From contig CM060912.1 in NCBI GenBank assembly GCA_030737875.1, positions 203,435,231-203,499,230 on the forward strand: 64,000 nt of DNA. Reading direction: 5' to 3'. The stretch comes from Allium sativum. Taxonomy: Eukaryota > Streptophyta > Magnoliopsida > Asparagales > Amaryllidaceae. Positions 1 through 10,336 of this stretch are shown here, in pieces (the stretch's first letter is position 1; every line of letters starts with the position of its first letter). The notes below the pieces were generated by a model, which saw nothing but the letters and a program-made list of their open reading frames with translations, was not told where the DNA came from and searched no databases. The translations under genes and the position numbers were made by a program.

Positions 1-327
1 AATAATACTTCGAAGAACATTTACTTCGCCGCCAAAGATGCAGAACACTATCCAGAACCAACATTGCTGAATATTTCTAAGAAAACTGCAAATTCTGGAA
101 AATTCTGTCGTTTTCACAATCAACCTAGGCATGACACTAACGAATTCCGACACCTGAAGAACCTCATTGAAGAGTTGATTAGAAAAAACAGGCTATAGTT
201 GTATGTAAAGGATCCACAAGCCTCAAATTTTGCTCTAGCGCTTCAAGGGAAAAGTGCACCCTCAAATCAAACCAGTCCAAGTAATGAAACTCCGGCACAA
301 GTTAATGCAAGGCCGGTCATTAATTGA
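1..327 (+). pseudogene. gag: Ty3/gypsy gag C-terminal remnant (element E)
   Basis: Frame 1 is open from the window edge to a TGA near 325 apart from one TAG at 196-198. The translation holds a motif FCRFHNQPRHDTNEFRHLKN followed by IEELIRK, which matches the well-known plant Ty3/gypsy gag segment (CxFHxxxGHDTxxCxxLKxxIExLI). The second zinc-ligand cysteine is Phe here and the G before HD is Arg, so it is degenerate. Gag would package element RNA in the cytoplasm. After the stop the sequence becomes non-coding, so protease and polymerase are absent: a gag-only or truncated element. The 5' part lies outside the window. Family assignment is from motif recognition only. Confidence 0.7.
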
Positions 328-944
328 CTACCGTTGATTGACACTCCAATTCCAAGGACTCAGAATAAGCGATCATCGTCGCCACAATTTTATTTTGTGC
401 CTTATTTCATGCTTTACTTCATGCTGTATTCAAACTTCATGTAAATCAGTCTGTATTATTTTACAAACGTTGTACTGAACAATTAGCTCTGTGATTAAGA
501 GAATATCTACCTGAAGAAGTTCCGTACTTGCAAAAATCTTTGTCAAATCAAAATTAACTTAAAGATGATTTTATATTGCATGCCATCAGTCGAGCGCTTG
601 TTCTCTTAAAATCTGACAAAACATAGCGACTCCAACAATACTAGTTCAAGTGCCAAATGTTGTGAATATCAACATGCACAAATGCGAAAAATATAAAAGC
701 ACCGCCCTGAAAAGTGAATGGGAAGATTAACATAGATTCAAACAACGAACAAGCGTCGCGACAAACAAACGAGAGGGTATTAACTCTTGCTAAAAGGGAA
801 CCTTCCTGAATGAGAGGTCCAAGGCCCCAGTTCCTAAATTGAGATAGTCTGCCAAGTCAAGCGTCCGACAAAGGAACTGGCGCCTGCACCATGAAACGAT
901 ATAACAAGGAAAACCCTCCACAATAAGGAAACGCTTCCCGAGTG

Positions 945-1235
945 AAGCACAAAGACCTCCCCAAACTGGGCACTAAATCCAAAGACCTCCCCGAGTGAGG
1001 GCACAAAATCCAAAGACCTCCCCAAGCGGGGGCACTAGATCCAAAGACCTCCACGAGCGGGGGCACTAAATCCGAAGACCTACACGAGCGGGGGCACTAA
1101 ATCCAAAGACCTCCCCGAGCGGGAGCACTAAATCCAAAGACCTCCCTGAGCGGGGCACTAAATTCAAAGACCACCCTGAGCGGGGCCACTAAACTCAAAG
1201 ACCTTCCCGAATGGGGGTACAAAGATATAAAAACT
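945..1235 (+). repeat. 31-bp minisatellite, about 9 copies
   Basis: Unit reads roughly CCAAAGACCTCCCCGAGCGG then GGGCACTAAAT, with unit starts near 980, 1011, 1042, 1073, 1104 and 1135, and degenerate copies on both sides. Copies differ by single bases and small indels. The C-rich half followed by a G-rich half (CCCCGAGCGGGG) makes each unit a small imperfect palindrome. Open frames on the minus strand through this array are by-products of the periodicity. Confidence 0.9.
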
Positions 1236-2255
1236 TCTCTGTGTAGAAGTAGTAAACCAGCCAGTAAAGTCGGAATTCCTATTGTATTGACAAAACTTAG
1301 AGGCTTCATGCATGTTGGCAAGCTCAAATAGCTTCAACTGACAAAGTTAAAGCTTCTAGCATGTCAATTACGATCAAGGAAACTAGACAAGCTGATCACA
1401 TCAAGCTCATGCGATTCGTAATGACCCACGGTACTGAGGCAACACAACCATATAAGAGTTGAATAATGTCCGGAAAAATACCACGAGTTCATCACGACAT
1501 TGCAACAAGCCAAAAACAAATATACTTTGGCTTAAACTTGCCTTCAAAAATGGGGCATTTAAAAAATTCGTTAAAATCGACATGTTCAATATGTCGACAA
1601 AACTCATTGCACTAATGAAGATCAACCTGGGAAACCCAATTAGAATCTCTTAACGCAAAGGCTTCCTCGTCTACAAAGCTCCAACAATAAATATCTTACA
1701 AAAAACCGATGATATTTTGCTTTAAATATAAAGATAAGCAATGCTTAAGAGGCGACTGTGCGAATATGGCATAGTTTGAATCTAATAAAGCAGTAGCACT
1801 TCTCAAGGAATTGAAACTAATACCCATCAACAATTTCAATATGAGATATAGGAAGGAGATTGAGCAATAATTATGCATTGGGGCAAGCCAACGTGAAACG
1901 GAGATTCAAAAATTTATATATCCCAAGATGATCCATGGTATCAGAGAAAATTCAAATTCAAAATTCTGAATCTAACTGAGCTACTGCAGCATGCCTAAAA
2001 ATAGACAATCAGTAAACTCTTCTTTCCCAGGCAATCTTGCGACAATTTGGGAATGTCGAAATAAGTGCACGTTCGATTAAAGACATATTGAGTTAGCACG
2101 AAATGGCATCTTCCAAACAAATTGTCAAGGGGGCGAGGAATAGCCAAAGACTGATTCATTTACAACCCAAAAGCTGCAGTCGCTCTAGCCTCGGAAACTT
2201 AAATCAAAGTTCCAATTTGAACGGGTACACGTTTCATAAAATGTAAACTGTCATA

Positions 2256-2260
2256 CAAGA
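2256..2260. repeat. Target-site duplication CAAGA, left of element A
   Basis: CAAGA here is repeated exactly at 14267-14271, immediately outside the two LTR ends of element A. Five base pairs is the usual length for Ty3/gypsy integration. Confidence 0.92.
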
Positions 2261-2771
2261 TGTTCGACGTTTTCTAATGAATCAGATAAGCGCAAATTTT
2301 AAATTAAATACTGCAAGCGCACAGGTGTGTAACATACAGGTCGAACACAGGGAGGTGTAATTAAAAATTATTATTTATTTATTCTGGGGCGAGTTAGACG
2401 ATTTTCGAGGTTGGTTTTGAATACAATGAAAATTGAAACTGCAATCCGATTCAGAACAAATCTAATTGAACCGACAATCAAATCACAACTATCAATTGGA
2501 AATTAAAATACAAAACAGAAATAAAATGCAGGAAGTAAAATGGCAGGAAAAGAAGAACAACAAAAAGTAAATTAGAATTGTCGTTGAAACTAATCAAACG
2601 ACTAATCACTAATAAGCAATAGAAATAACAATAACAATTTCTGTCTACCAAAACTAATTGAGTAGAACACAAATTGTTATGAAAGTAAAGCAAATAAGCT
2701 AAACAAAGAAGAGCTTTATTAAAACTAAAAGAGAGTACAGAAGAATGGATCCTCTTACAATGGTTAAAACG

Positions 2772-2781
2772 TATATTTATA
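2772..2781 (-). promoter_or_regulatory. TATA-like box in element A 3' LTR
   Basis: Minus strand reads TATAAATATA. The same box is at 13527-13536 in the 5' LTR, where it would drive the genomic transcript. Position mid-LTR fits a U3/R boundary downstream. Inferred from motif and position. Confidence 0.55.
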
Positions 2782-3159
2782 GATGAGATAGGAAAAATCC
2801 TAATTAAGTCTATGAATAAATGGGTCTCTTTTCCCAAGAAGTAATATCATATTTCTTGCCTTCCTTGACTAGGCTTGTTTGGAAATAATTCTTTTAAGAA
2901 TATCTGATGCATATCTTGGTGAATATATTCCAAATCCTCGGTATAGCTAGTTGATTGGTAATTAGATTGCATGTGATTAATTATTCCAAACACGGACGCT
3001 CATTAGACTCCAAAGGCAACAAAGGATAAAATCTTCAAAATTGATCTTCTTCTTGGCAATAAAATATTCTTCAGTAGACAAATTGATAAATTTGAGATGA
3101 TTTCCATGATGGGAATTTGGCTATTCCTCTTATTAGTGTATATCATACATACATACGTA

Positions 3160-3190
<31 letters not shown>

Positions 3191-3196
<6 letters not shown>

Positions 3197-3338
3197 ACAC
3201 TAATTCATAAATTCTTCAAGGCAAAGGAGCAGTGTGAATGTTCCGTTCTTTGGCAAAAAGTGAGCTTGACGGGAATCAAACTCAGGTCTCTCAGTACAAA
3301 TCTCTATGCATTTACCAGTGAACTATAACGTCTTTTGT
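3191..3338 (-). repeat. tRNA-derived SINE-like segment within the A LTR (copy 1)
   Basis: On the minus strand a Pol III A-box-like TAGTTCACTGG (3315-3325) is followed about 33 bp later by a B-box-like GTTTGATTCCC (3271-3281). The segment ends in a TA simple-sequence tail, as many plant SINEs do. Both boxes are one step worse than in the partner LTR copy (14019-14073), consistent with decay after insertion. Could be a SINE captured by an ancestral LTR or a tRNA-like pseudogene. Confidence 0.55.
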
Positions 3339-3518
3339 AATTGAGATGGCTTTAATACGGGGAAGTAGCTTTTTATTTGTGGTTGGCCTTTAATTTGAAA
3401 CGAAGTAGGCATTTCTTGACAACCTGTAAAAACACACAAAAGTACCCAAAGTATCATTTATTTATTTACAAAAGATAAAGTATAAGAGCATAAAATAAAC
3501 GCATTTCTATGTTAATCA

Positions 3519-3536
3519 AATACCCCCACACTTATC
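3519..3536 (-). other. Polypurine tract of element A
   Basis: Minus strand reads AAGTGTGGGGGTATT immediately before the 3' LTR. This is the expected site for plus-strand DNA priming in reverse transcription. Confidence 0.85.
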
Positions 3537-4891
3537 TTTTACTCGTCCTCGAGTAAAAGGAAAATGAAAAACTAACTAGATAGATCACACTTTCGTAGGA
3601 AACACGATTGCATTGAGCGTATGCAATAAGCCGTTAAACCTCTAGGTGTCCCTAGTAGGACGAGTGGTGTCTCGTGAGGGTTTTCAGCGGATACTACCCA
3701 CAAAATCCAAATGCAGTATGTGTGGATTTAATGAATGCAAAGGACTTATGCAATTGAAAACAAAAATTGAAAACACGATTTGTTTCAGGAAAGTGGTACA
3801 ACAAATTAAATTAACAATTTCTAGTCAGTTGATTTTATTTTAGATACCTCAACTTGTCACAAATTTTCAATATAAATCAAGTTTTCAAATGTTAAATTCC
3901 AGTTTGGCCAGTTAGTTCGGTCGATAACATAGTGCAGCCATGAAATATATTCTTAGTTTGCTTGGCACAGTTTGTAAAGTGGTGTTTTAATTTTCTCATG
4001 TATGGCTAGTCAAATCAATAAGGTCAAGAAGTGTTTGGGCATCATCGCTTATTCTTTATTTTAAAAAAATTTAAAATTTATGTTTAAGTACATACACCTA
4101 ACTAAAAAGACCAAGGTTTACCACCCATGCACTGCCTCGCGGACTAACGGAGAGTGGGTAAAGAGCTTGATGGATTGTGCAGGCCGACTTTGACTTTGTC
4201 AACAACGTGTCGGTAATCCTTAGGTGTCCAATCTCATAAAATGAGACCAAGATATTCCAATGCTGACTTTGTCAACAACGTGTCGGATAGAGCTTGGCGG
4301 GTTTGCACACCAACGCTTGATATACAAGCAATGTTGGATACCCTTGGATTATTATTATTATTATTAAAATTATAAGCACGAAAGAGAGTTACGCGAATTC
4401 AACTTAACACAACTTAGTTTTAAAGATTCGAAAAGCCAATATAAGTATTTTAAGTCCTCCACTTATTTAAACAAAGTCTACAATATAGAATAGATTTCAT
4501 GGCCATCACCTAAGAATCTCCTTATGTACCGGTTACACTATTATCCCTCAAAATTAAACTTTTCATTATATTTCATATTCGATCTTAGTTAAGAGAAAAA
4601 AATACTATCAACTGATTAACAATCCTTAACTTATTTTGTTGTATCAAATCTAAAATGAGTTCTTTTAAAAAAAAAATGGCATGTTACTACGATCTAAAAT
4701 GCATGATGGTCCTATTTAAATGGCTGAAAATGAAAAAAAAAATGAAAAATGAATGAAATGCAGACTCCCCCCACACTAGATTGAGACAGTGTCCCAACTG
4801 TCTAAGGTATGTAGACCAAAATGGCAGAAAAACAAAAATAATAAAAAATGAAAAAGAAAAATAAAAGAGAAAGAACGTGTACCACCTGATT
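3537..4891 (-). other. Element A 3' untranslated region
   Basis: 1.36 kb between the pol stop and the polypurine tract with no coding signal. This is where Athila elements often carry an env-like frame, but none is visible. It holds a repeated 22-bp motif (GACTTTGTCAACAACGTGTC, near 4190 and 4264) and an ATT trinucleotide tract near 4348-4365. Confidence 0.7.
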
Positions 4892-6209
4892 TCACGGTGG
4901 GTGGTCAATCTCATGAAGATCGATAAGGTCATCTTCGTCATATTGCTCGAATTCTAAAAATGGTTTCATTCGTTGACCATTTACTTTGAAGATTTTTCCA
5001 TCCCTAGGATTTTCAATTTCAACCGCTCCATGAGGATATACTGTTTTCACAACATAAGGTCCAGTCCCGAGATCTGAGTTTTCCTGGAAACAAGTGAAGT
5101 CTAGAGCCGTATAAAAGAACTTTTTGACCTACGTTGAATTCCTTACGAAGTATGTTTTTGTCGTGTTGGGCTTTGGTTCTTTCTTTGCAGATTTTCGCAT
5201 TTTCATACGCCTCATTTCTTAATTCCTATAATTCAGAAATTTGTAGCTTCCTATGTGAGCCGGCTTTTTCTAAGTCAAAATTCAAAAATTTTATGGCCCA
5301 AAGAGCAAGATGTTCTAATTCAAGAGGTAAGTGACAGGCCTTTCCAAAGACTAATCGATATGGTGACATCCCTAGATTGGTTTTATAAGCAGTGCGAAAA
5401 GCCCAAAGTGCATGAATCAGTTTTACGGACCAATCTTTTCTATTGGAATTCACGGTTTTCTCAAGAATTTGTTTGATTTGTCTATTGGAAACTTCTACTT
5501 GTCCACTAGTTTGTGGATGGTAAGGGGTCGACAGCTTGTGTGTGATTGAGTATTTCTTGAGCAAGGACTCAAAAGCACGATTACAGAAGTGAGTGCCATT
5601 ATCGCTAATGATAGCTCGAGGTGTGCCAAAGCGCGAAAAGATGTTTTCTTTGAGGAATTTGACAACAACCTTGTTGTCATTGGTTTTGGTCGGAATGGCT
5701 TCAACCCATTTTGAGACATAATCTACCGCAAGCAAGATGTAAAGATTCCCAAATGAATTAGGGAATGGTCCCATGAAATCGATGCCCCAAACATCGAATA
5801 ACTCAATCACTAAAATGGGGTTGAGAGGCATCATGTTTCGCTTAGAGATTCGACCCGTTCTTTGACATCGATCGCATTTAGAGCAAAATTCGAACGCGTC
5901 ACGGAAGAGTGTAGGCCAATAGAAACCGCTTTGCAAAACTTTTGCAGCAGTTTTTCTTGCTCCAAAATGACCGCCACAAGCATGGTCATGTGAGAAGGAG
6001 AGAATACTTTGGTGTTCATGATCGGGCACACACCTTCGAATGATTTGGTCTGGACAGTATTTGAAAAGATATGGATCGTCCCAATAGAAGTTTCGAACTT
6101 TCGAGAGAAATTTTTGTTTATCTTGTTTCGACCATTCAGCGGGTGTTTGTTGTGTGACAAGATAATTCACAATGTCAGCGTACCAAGGGGTGTTAGAGAT
6201 CGAAAGGAG
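4892..6209 (-). pseudogene. pol: Element A integrase region of pol (stop- and frame-broken)
   Basis: Integrase inserts the cDNA into the chromosome. From 6209 downward on the minus strand: an HHCC zinc-binding domain ([10 protein letters not shown] ... CSKCDRCQ), then the catalytic core with all three acidic residues visible (D in GIDFMGPF, D in ISDNGTHF, E in GQVEVSN), then a C-terminal GPY-type segment ending in a TGA at 4892-4894. An in-frame TAA at 6210-6212 separates it from RNase H, an in-frame TAG at 5226-5228 cuts off the C-terminus, and near 5072 the frame shifts, best explained by loss of two bases. No chromodomain is visible. The core itself looks undamaged. Confidence 0.88.
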
Positions 6210-6608
6210 TTATTCGTCAGGAAAATAGTCATCGATTTGGGTGTCTTCAACATTTTTGTGCACAATTCGAGAGAGATGATCAGCTACAACATTTTCAGAA
6301 TCCTTTTTATCTCGTATTTCTATATCGAATTCTTGAAGAAGAAGGATCCAGCGAATCAAGCGGGCCTTAGCATCCTTCTTAGAAAGAAAATATCGTAGAG
6401 CAGCATGATCAGTGTAAGCTATGACTTTGGATCCTATGAGATATGGTCTGAATTTCTCAAGAGCGAAGACAACTGCCAAAAATTCCTTTTTAGTAGTTGA
6501 GTAATTCAATTGGGCCTCGTTTAAGGTTTTGCTAGCGTAATAAATGACTCGAGGGAGTTTATCGATATGCTGACCTAAGATGGCTCCAATTGCAAAGTCA
6601 GAAGCGTC
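6210..6608 (-). pseudogene. pol: Element A RNase H region of pol
   Basis: Same frame as the reverse transcriptase upstream, separated from it by an in-frame TGA at 6609-6611 that falls one residue before the first catalytic aspartate (DASDFAIGA). The remaining core shows [15 protein letters not shown] and [11 protein letters not shown], i.e. the glutamate and second aspartate positions, and the terminal VVADHLSR typical of Ty3/gypsy RNase H. It would degrade the RNA strand of the RNA:DNA hybrid. Ends at a TAA (6210-6212) in the RNase H-integrase linker. Confidence 0.87.
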
Positions 6609-7643
6609 TCACATAAGTTCGAAGGGCTGAGTCCAATCAGGAGGTTGAATGATGGGAGCTGTGGTCAAGATTGACTTAAGAGTCTCAAAAGATGTTTTGC
6701 AGTCATTGGAGAATTCGAACTTAACGTCTTTGGCAAGCAAATTTGAGAGAGGTTTTGAAATTTTTGAGAAGTCCTTAATGAATCTTCTATAGAATCCTAC
6801 ATGGCCAAGAAATGAACGAACATCTTTAACAGACTTAGGAGGAGGCAGATTAGCAATCAAATCGATTTTAGATTTATCGACTTCAAGGCCATCTTTGGAG
6901 ACGACATGACCTAGAACTATCCCCCTTTTTACGATGAAGTGGCATTTTTCCCAATTAAGCACAAGTGATTTTTCCTTACAACGTTTTAGGACGAGTTCTA
7001 AATGAGTGAGGCATTGGGAAAAAGATGATCCATAGATTGAAAAATCATCCATGAATATTTCCAAGAATTCTTCCACCATATCAGAGAAAATACTCATCAT
7101 ACACCTTTGGAAAGTCACGGGGGCATTAAAAAGGACAAAAGGCATGCGACGATAAGCAAAAGTTCCAAAGGGACAAGTAAAGGTGGTCTTATGTTGATCC
7201 TCAAAAGCAACAGGGATTTGGTTATAGCCAGAGTATCCATCGAGAAAACAATAGTACTCATGACCCGCTAAGTGTTCGAGCATTTGGTCAATAAAAGGTA
7301 AGGGAAAATGGTCTTTTCGTGTGGCTGAGTTGAGCTTTCGATAGTCGATACACACACGCCATTTTGTTTTGATTTTTGTTGGGACGAGCTCATTACTTTC
7401 ATTTTTGATCACTGTGACTCCCGATTTCTTTGGTACGACTTGTACCGGACTTACCCAGGTACTATCAGAGATGGGATAGATGATGTTATTGTCTAGACAT
7501 TTGATTATCTCCTCCTTGACCACTTCTCTCATGTTTGAGTTTAATCTCCTTTGAGCCTCACGGATGGGTTTAGCCTCATCAACTAAGTGTATGCGATGTT
7601 CCATAATTGACGGGCTAATTCCTTTATATCGCTCAGTTCCCAC
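6609..7643 (-). pseudogene. pol: Element A reverse transcriptase
   Basis: 344 codons. RT motifs in order: VCIDYRKLNSATRKDHFPLP (about residues 97-116), FLDGYSGYNQIPV (133-145), the fingers/palm segment with FNAPVTFQRCM, catalytic FMDDFS (197-202) and KCHF with LGHVVS. FMDD in place of YVDD is usual in Athila/Tat relatives. Enzyme converts element RNA to DNA in the particle. It lies one base out of frame with gag-protease: near 7620-7630 a one-base loss in an A/G run breaks the fused gag-pol frame. Ends at a premature TGA (6609-6611). Catalytic core is otherwise complete. Confidence 0.9.
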
Positions 7644-10336
7644 CCCAAAGCTTCTTTATTTTCCCGCAAAATTTCTAAGAGTTTTTCTTCTTGGTCCTCG
7701 GTAAGATCAGAGGCCAAGATTACGGGAAGAGCTTCTGAGGAGTCTAAGTATGCGTACTTAAGGTCTTGTGGCAAGGGTTTGATATCTAACTTAGGATGTT
7801 CTTGAGTGTTAACATTGGTTAACATTCCTAGGTCAGAGTCAGAAGACGAAGGATTTGAGTCAAGAAATTCACTCAGTTCAGAAATGTATTCCAGTTCGTC
7901 GAAATCGGAATCGAAATATTCCAGACACATTTTCAAGGCTTCAGAAGTGTCATTAGAGGTTTCGTCCACTATGGTTAGAATCATGTCGATTTCATCGGTC
8001 TCAAAATCCCTAGGTTGTTTGTTGAGATTAAAGATGTTTAGCTCAATGGTTAGGTGCCCGAAGGAAAGTCGAAGTTGACCGTTCCTACAATTAATGACAG
8101 CATCTGAGGTTGCTAAGAAGGGCCGTCCTAAAATCAATGGTATTTGAACTTTGGGATTTGAGACAGGCTCTGTGTCTAAAACTATGAAATCGACAGGAAA
8201 GTAAAACTGTTCGATCTGTATCAAGACGTCTTCGATAATTCCCAATGGCTTTTTGATAGACCGATCTGCTAACTGAAGAGTGATGTTTGTTGGTTTAATT
8301 TCCCCTAACCCAAGTTGACAATAAACAGTATAAGGAAGAAGATTGACACTGGCACCAAGGTCGAGTAGGGCACGAGAAATATGGGTGTTTCTTATTTTGC
8401 ATTCAATCGTAGGGCAGCCAGGGTCTTTGTACTTGACTGAGGCAAGATTCGAAAGAACAGAGCTTGTATTCGCAGTTAGAAAGGCGGTTTTTGGGACATT
8501 AGTCGCAAGTTTTTGTGTGCACAATTCCTTAAGACATTTGGCATATTGAGGAATTTTTTCAATTGTGTCTAAAAGAGGAATGTTCACACGGACTTGTTTG
8601 AAAATTTCCAAAATTTTATCGAAATTTGCCGCTTTCTTCTTATTATTGAGTCTATGGGGAAATGGAGCTATTGGTCTTTCGACTCTGTGATCAGTTTCAT
8701 CATTCGAGGGAGAAGGTTTATCCAAGGAAATAGAAGGTGGTAAGGTCGTAGAAGATGGAATGTTGGTATTGCCAACATTAATTTTCGAAGGTGGTTCGGG
8801 TTTGCCGACACTGGAAGAAGAATTGTTGGGATTGCCAACATTTAAGGAAAATGGAGGTTTAGAAGAATTGGCATTCGAAGCCAATGGGTGATCATCAAGA
8901 TTTGACATTGGGGTCGAGTTAGAAGGTTCGTCGGGGTCGCCCACATTATTATCAATCCTCTTTCCAGATCGAAGGGTTGTAATAGCGTTGACTGGATTAT
9001 GGTTTTCGTCCTCACAAGAATTTACAGCACGAGAGTTATATTTTGGATTCACCTCAGGTTGACTCGGCAACTTTCCTTTCTCGTTATTTTTCGCTAGTTC
9101 CTTTATCATATTCATCATTTGTTCCATTTGTTTTTCTAAACGCACAATTTCTGGTGACGATTGAGAAGATTGAGAGGATTGGTTTGATGATTGAAAATTG
9201 GGGTGCCTATAAGGTTGTTTGGATTGAGGTGCAGCTTGAGAGGTTTGAGAATTGGAAGAAGGAGCTTGGTAATTCGGATTGGGAATAAAGGGTTGCATGT
9301 GAGATGGGTTGGCCGAATTATTGGGGTTTGACCAAGAAAAGTTTGGGTGGTTCCTCCAACCAGGATTGTACGTGGCTGAGTAAGGGTTATTTTGAGCTAT
9401 AGCATTGGCTTGGTCCTGAGAGTAATAGTGGAGTAACCCTTCTCCGGCTTGAGGAGTTTGATTTTCTAAAGGAATTTGACTTGGGTCCACAACATGCACT
9501 CCTCTAGTAGAAGTACGAATGGGAACACGAATTGATTCCCATTGCATGTCCTTTTCAGAATAATCTACTAAGAATTGCCAAGCTTCATCGGCTGTCTTAG
9601 ACATACAATCTCCTCCACACATTGATTCTGGTTGAGTTCTAGTCTGATAGTTTAGCCCTTCATATGCAATTTGACATAAGTGATCTTTTAGAATTCCATG
9701 ATGAGGACAACTATATAATAGTTGGTTGAATCTTTCAAAGTATTTTGAAAAAGTTTCCCCCTCATTTTGACAGAATTGGTTTATCTCAGTTCGAATTTTT
9801 AGAGTTTTATGGAAAGGGAAAAACTTTTTCAAGAATGCAGTGGCAAATTCATCCCAACTTCTTATGGAATGTTTCGGAAGAGAATTTAGCCATCTTTTAG
9901 CGCTTTCCAGTAGTGCAAATGGAATTAGCCTCATCTTGATCGATTCATTAGACAATTGTTGCATTTTTGTTGTGGACGCATACAATTCAAATTCACTTAG
10001 AAATTCATAAGCATTTTCAGACCCAGTAAACTTTGGTACCCCTTGAATAAAAGAATGTTTAAGCTCAAAATTGTTTCCTTCAGCTGGTGGGAACACGATG
10101 ACAGAGGGTTGAACGGTCCTAGTCGGATAACATCGATCACGAAGATACAAGGGTCTATCCATTTGGATATTGAGATTTTGAAAATTTTGATTTACTTGAT
10201 TTTGATCTCCAAAGTTTGGAAAGTTTTGATTCACTCGATTTTGATCCAATTCGGTTGGAAAATTTTGGTTGATTCGAGAACCCCTAGGAGAATTTTGTTG
10301 GCTCACGCCTTTTTCACTCATTGTTGTTAAATTCAA
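7583..10336 (-). CDS. gag: Element A Gag-protease polyprotein
   Basis: 917 codons, the longest open frame in the window. The start may be the second Met (MSEKG, 10321) rather than MNLTT. N-terminus is Asn/Gln rich; the retrotransposon Gag domain runs from about residue 85 to 240 (FIQGVPKFTGSENAYEFLSE, RWLNSLPKHSI, FFPFHKTLKIRTEINQF). A low-complexity Ser/Gln/Pro region follows, with a short coiled-coil candidate (EIVRLEKQMEQMMNMIKELA, about 390-410) and no CCHC zinc knuckle, as in many Athila Gags. The aspartic protease motif is LLDLGASVNLLP near residue 655; DLGA rather than DTGA is normal for this lineage. Gag forms the particle, protease matures it. The C-terminus runs out of frame just before RT, so the polyprotein is truncated by a frameshift. 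Confidence 0.92.
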   Translation of the reverse strand: MNLTTMSEKGVSQQNSPRGSRINQNFPTELDQNRVNQNFPNFGDQNQVNQNFQNLNIQMDRPLYLRDRCYPTRTVQPSVIVFPPAEGNNFELKHSFIQGVPKFTGSENAYEFLSEFELYASTTKMQQLSNESIKMRLIPFALLESAKRWLNSLPKHSIRSWDEFATAFLKKFFPFHKTLKIRTEINQFCQNEGETFSKYFERFNQLLYSCPHHGILKDHLCQIAYEGLNYQTRTQPESMCGGDCMSKTADEAWQFLVDYSEKDMQWESIRVPIRTSTRGVHVVDPSQIPLENQTPQAGEGLLHYYSQDQANAIAQNNPYSATYNPGWRNHPNFSWSNPNNSANPSHMQPFIPNPNYQAPSSNSQTSQAAPQSKQPYRHPNFQSSNQSSQSSQSSPEIVRLEKQMEQMMNMIKELAKNNEKGKLPSQPEVNPKYNSRAVNSCEDENHNPVNAITTLRSGKRIDNNVGDPDEPSNSTPMSNLDDHPLASNANSSKPPFSLNVGNPNNSSSSVGKPEPPSKINVGNTNIPSSTTLPPSISLDKPSPSNDETDHRVERPIAPFPHRLNNKKKAANFDKILEIFKQVRVNIPLLDTIEKIPQYAKCLKELCTQKLATNVPKTAFLTANTSSVLSNLASVKYKDPGCPTIECKIRNTHISRALLDLGASVNLLPYTVYCQLGLGEIKPTNITLQLADRSIKKPLGIIEDVLIQIEQFYFPVDFIVLDTEPVSNPKVQIPLILGRPFLATSDAVINCRNGQLRLSFGHLTIELNIFNLNKQPRDFETDEIDMILTIVDETSNDTSEALKMCLEYFDSDFDELEYISELSEFLDSNPSSSDSDLGMLTNVNTQEHPKLDIKPLPQDLKYAYLDSSEALPVILASDLTEDQEEKLLEILRENKEALGWELSDIKELARQLWNIAYT

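Larger units (their letters stand above)
328..2260 (+). mobile_element. Element E: non-coding 3' region / LTR part, left of insertion A
   Basis: No credible gene. The stretch directly follows a gag remnant and holds a 31-bp minisatellite of a kind I associate with LTRs or 3' regions of large Tat-type plant retrotransposons. The exact LTR start could not be found; no clear polypurine tract plus TG was seen between 330 and 560. The sequence is cut at 2260 by element A and resumes at 14267, as shown by the shared CAAGA target duplication. Confidence 0.45.
2261..3518 (-). repeat. Element A 3' LTR
   Basis: 1258 bp, TG...CA on the plus strand (TGTTCGACG ... TTAATCA). Contains a TATA-like box at 2772-2781 (minus), a TA dinucleotide tract at about 3164-3190 longer than in the partner LTR, and a tRNA-derived segment at about 3191-3338. 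A 119-codon minus-strand open frame (2478-2837) recurs in both LTRs but spans the TATA box and looks accidental. Confidence 0.95.

Noticed and set aside
2478..2837. 119-codon minus-strand frame repeated at 13233-13592
   Set aside because: Present in both places only because the LTR is duplicated. It overlaps the TATA box, is rich in Phe/Leu/Ser from AT-rich DNA and matches no domain I recognise.
9043..9288. Plus-strand frames across the Gag-protease gene (also 7806-8078, 8343-8549, 10043-10330)
   Set aside because: Antisense shadows of the 917-codon Gag-protease frame.
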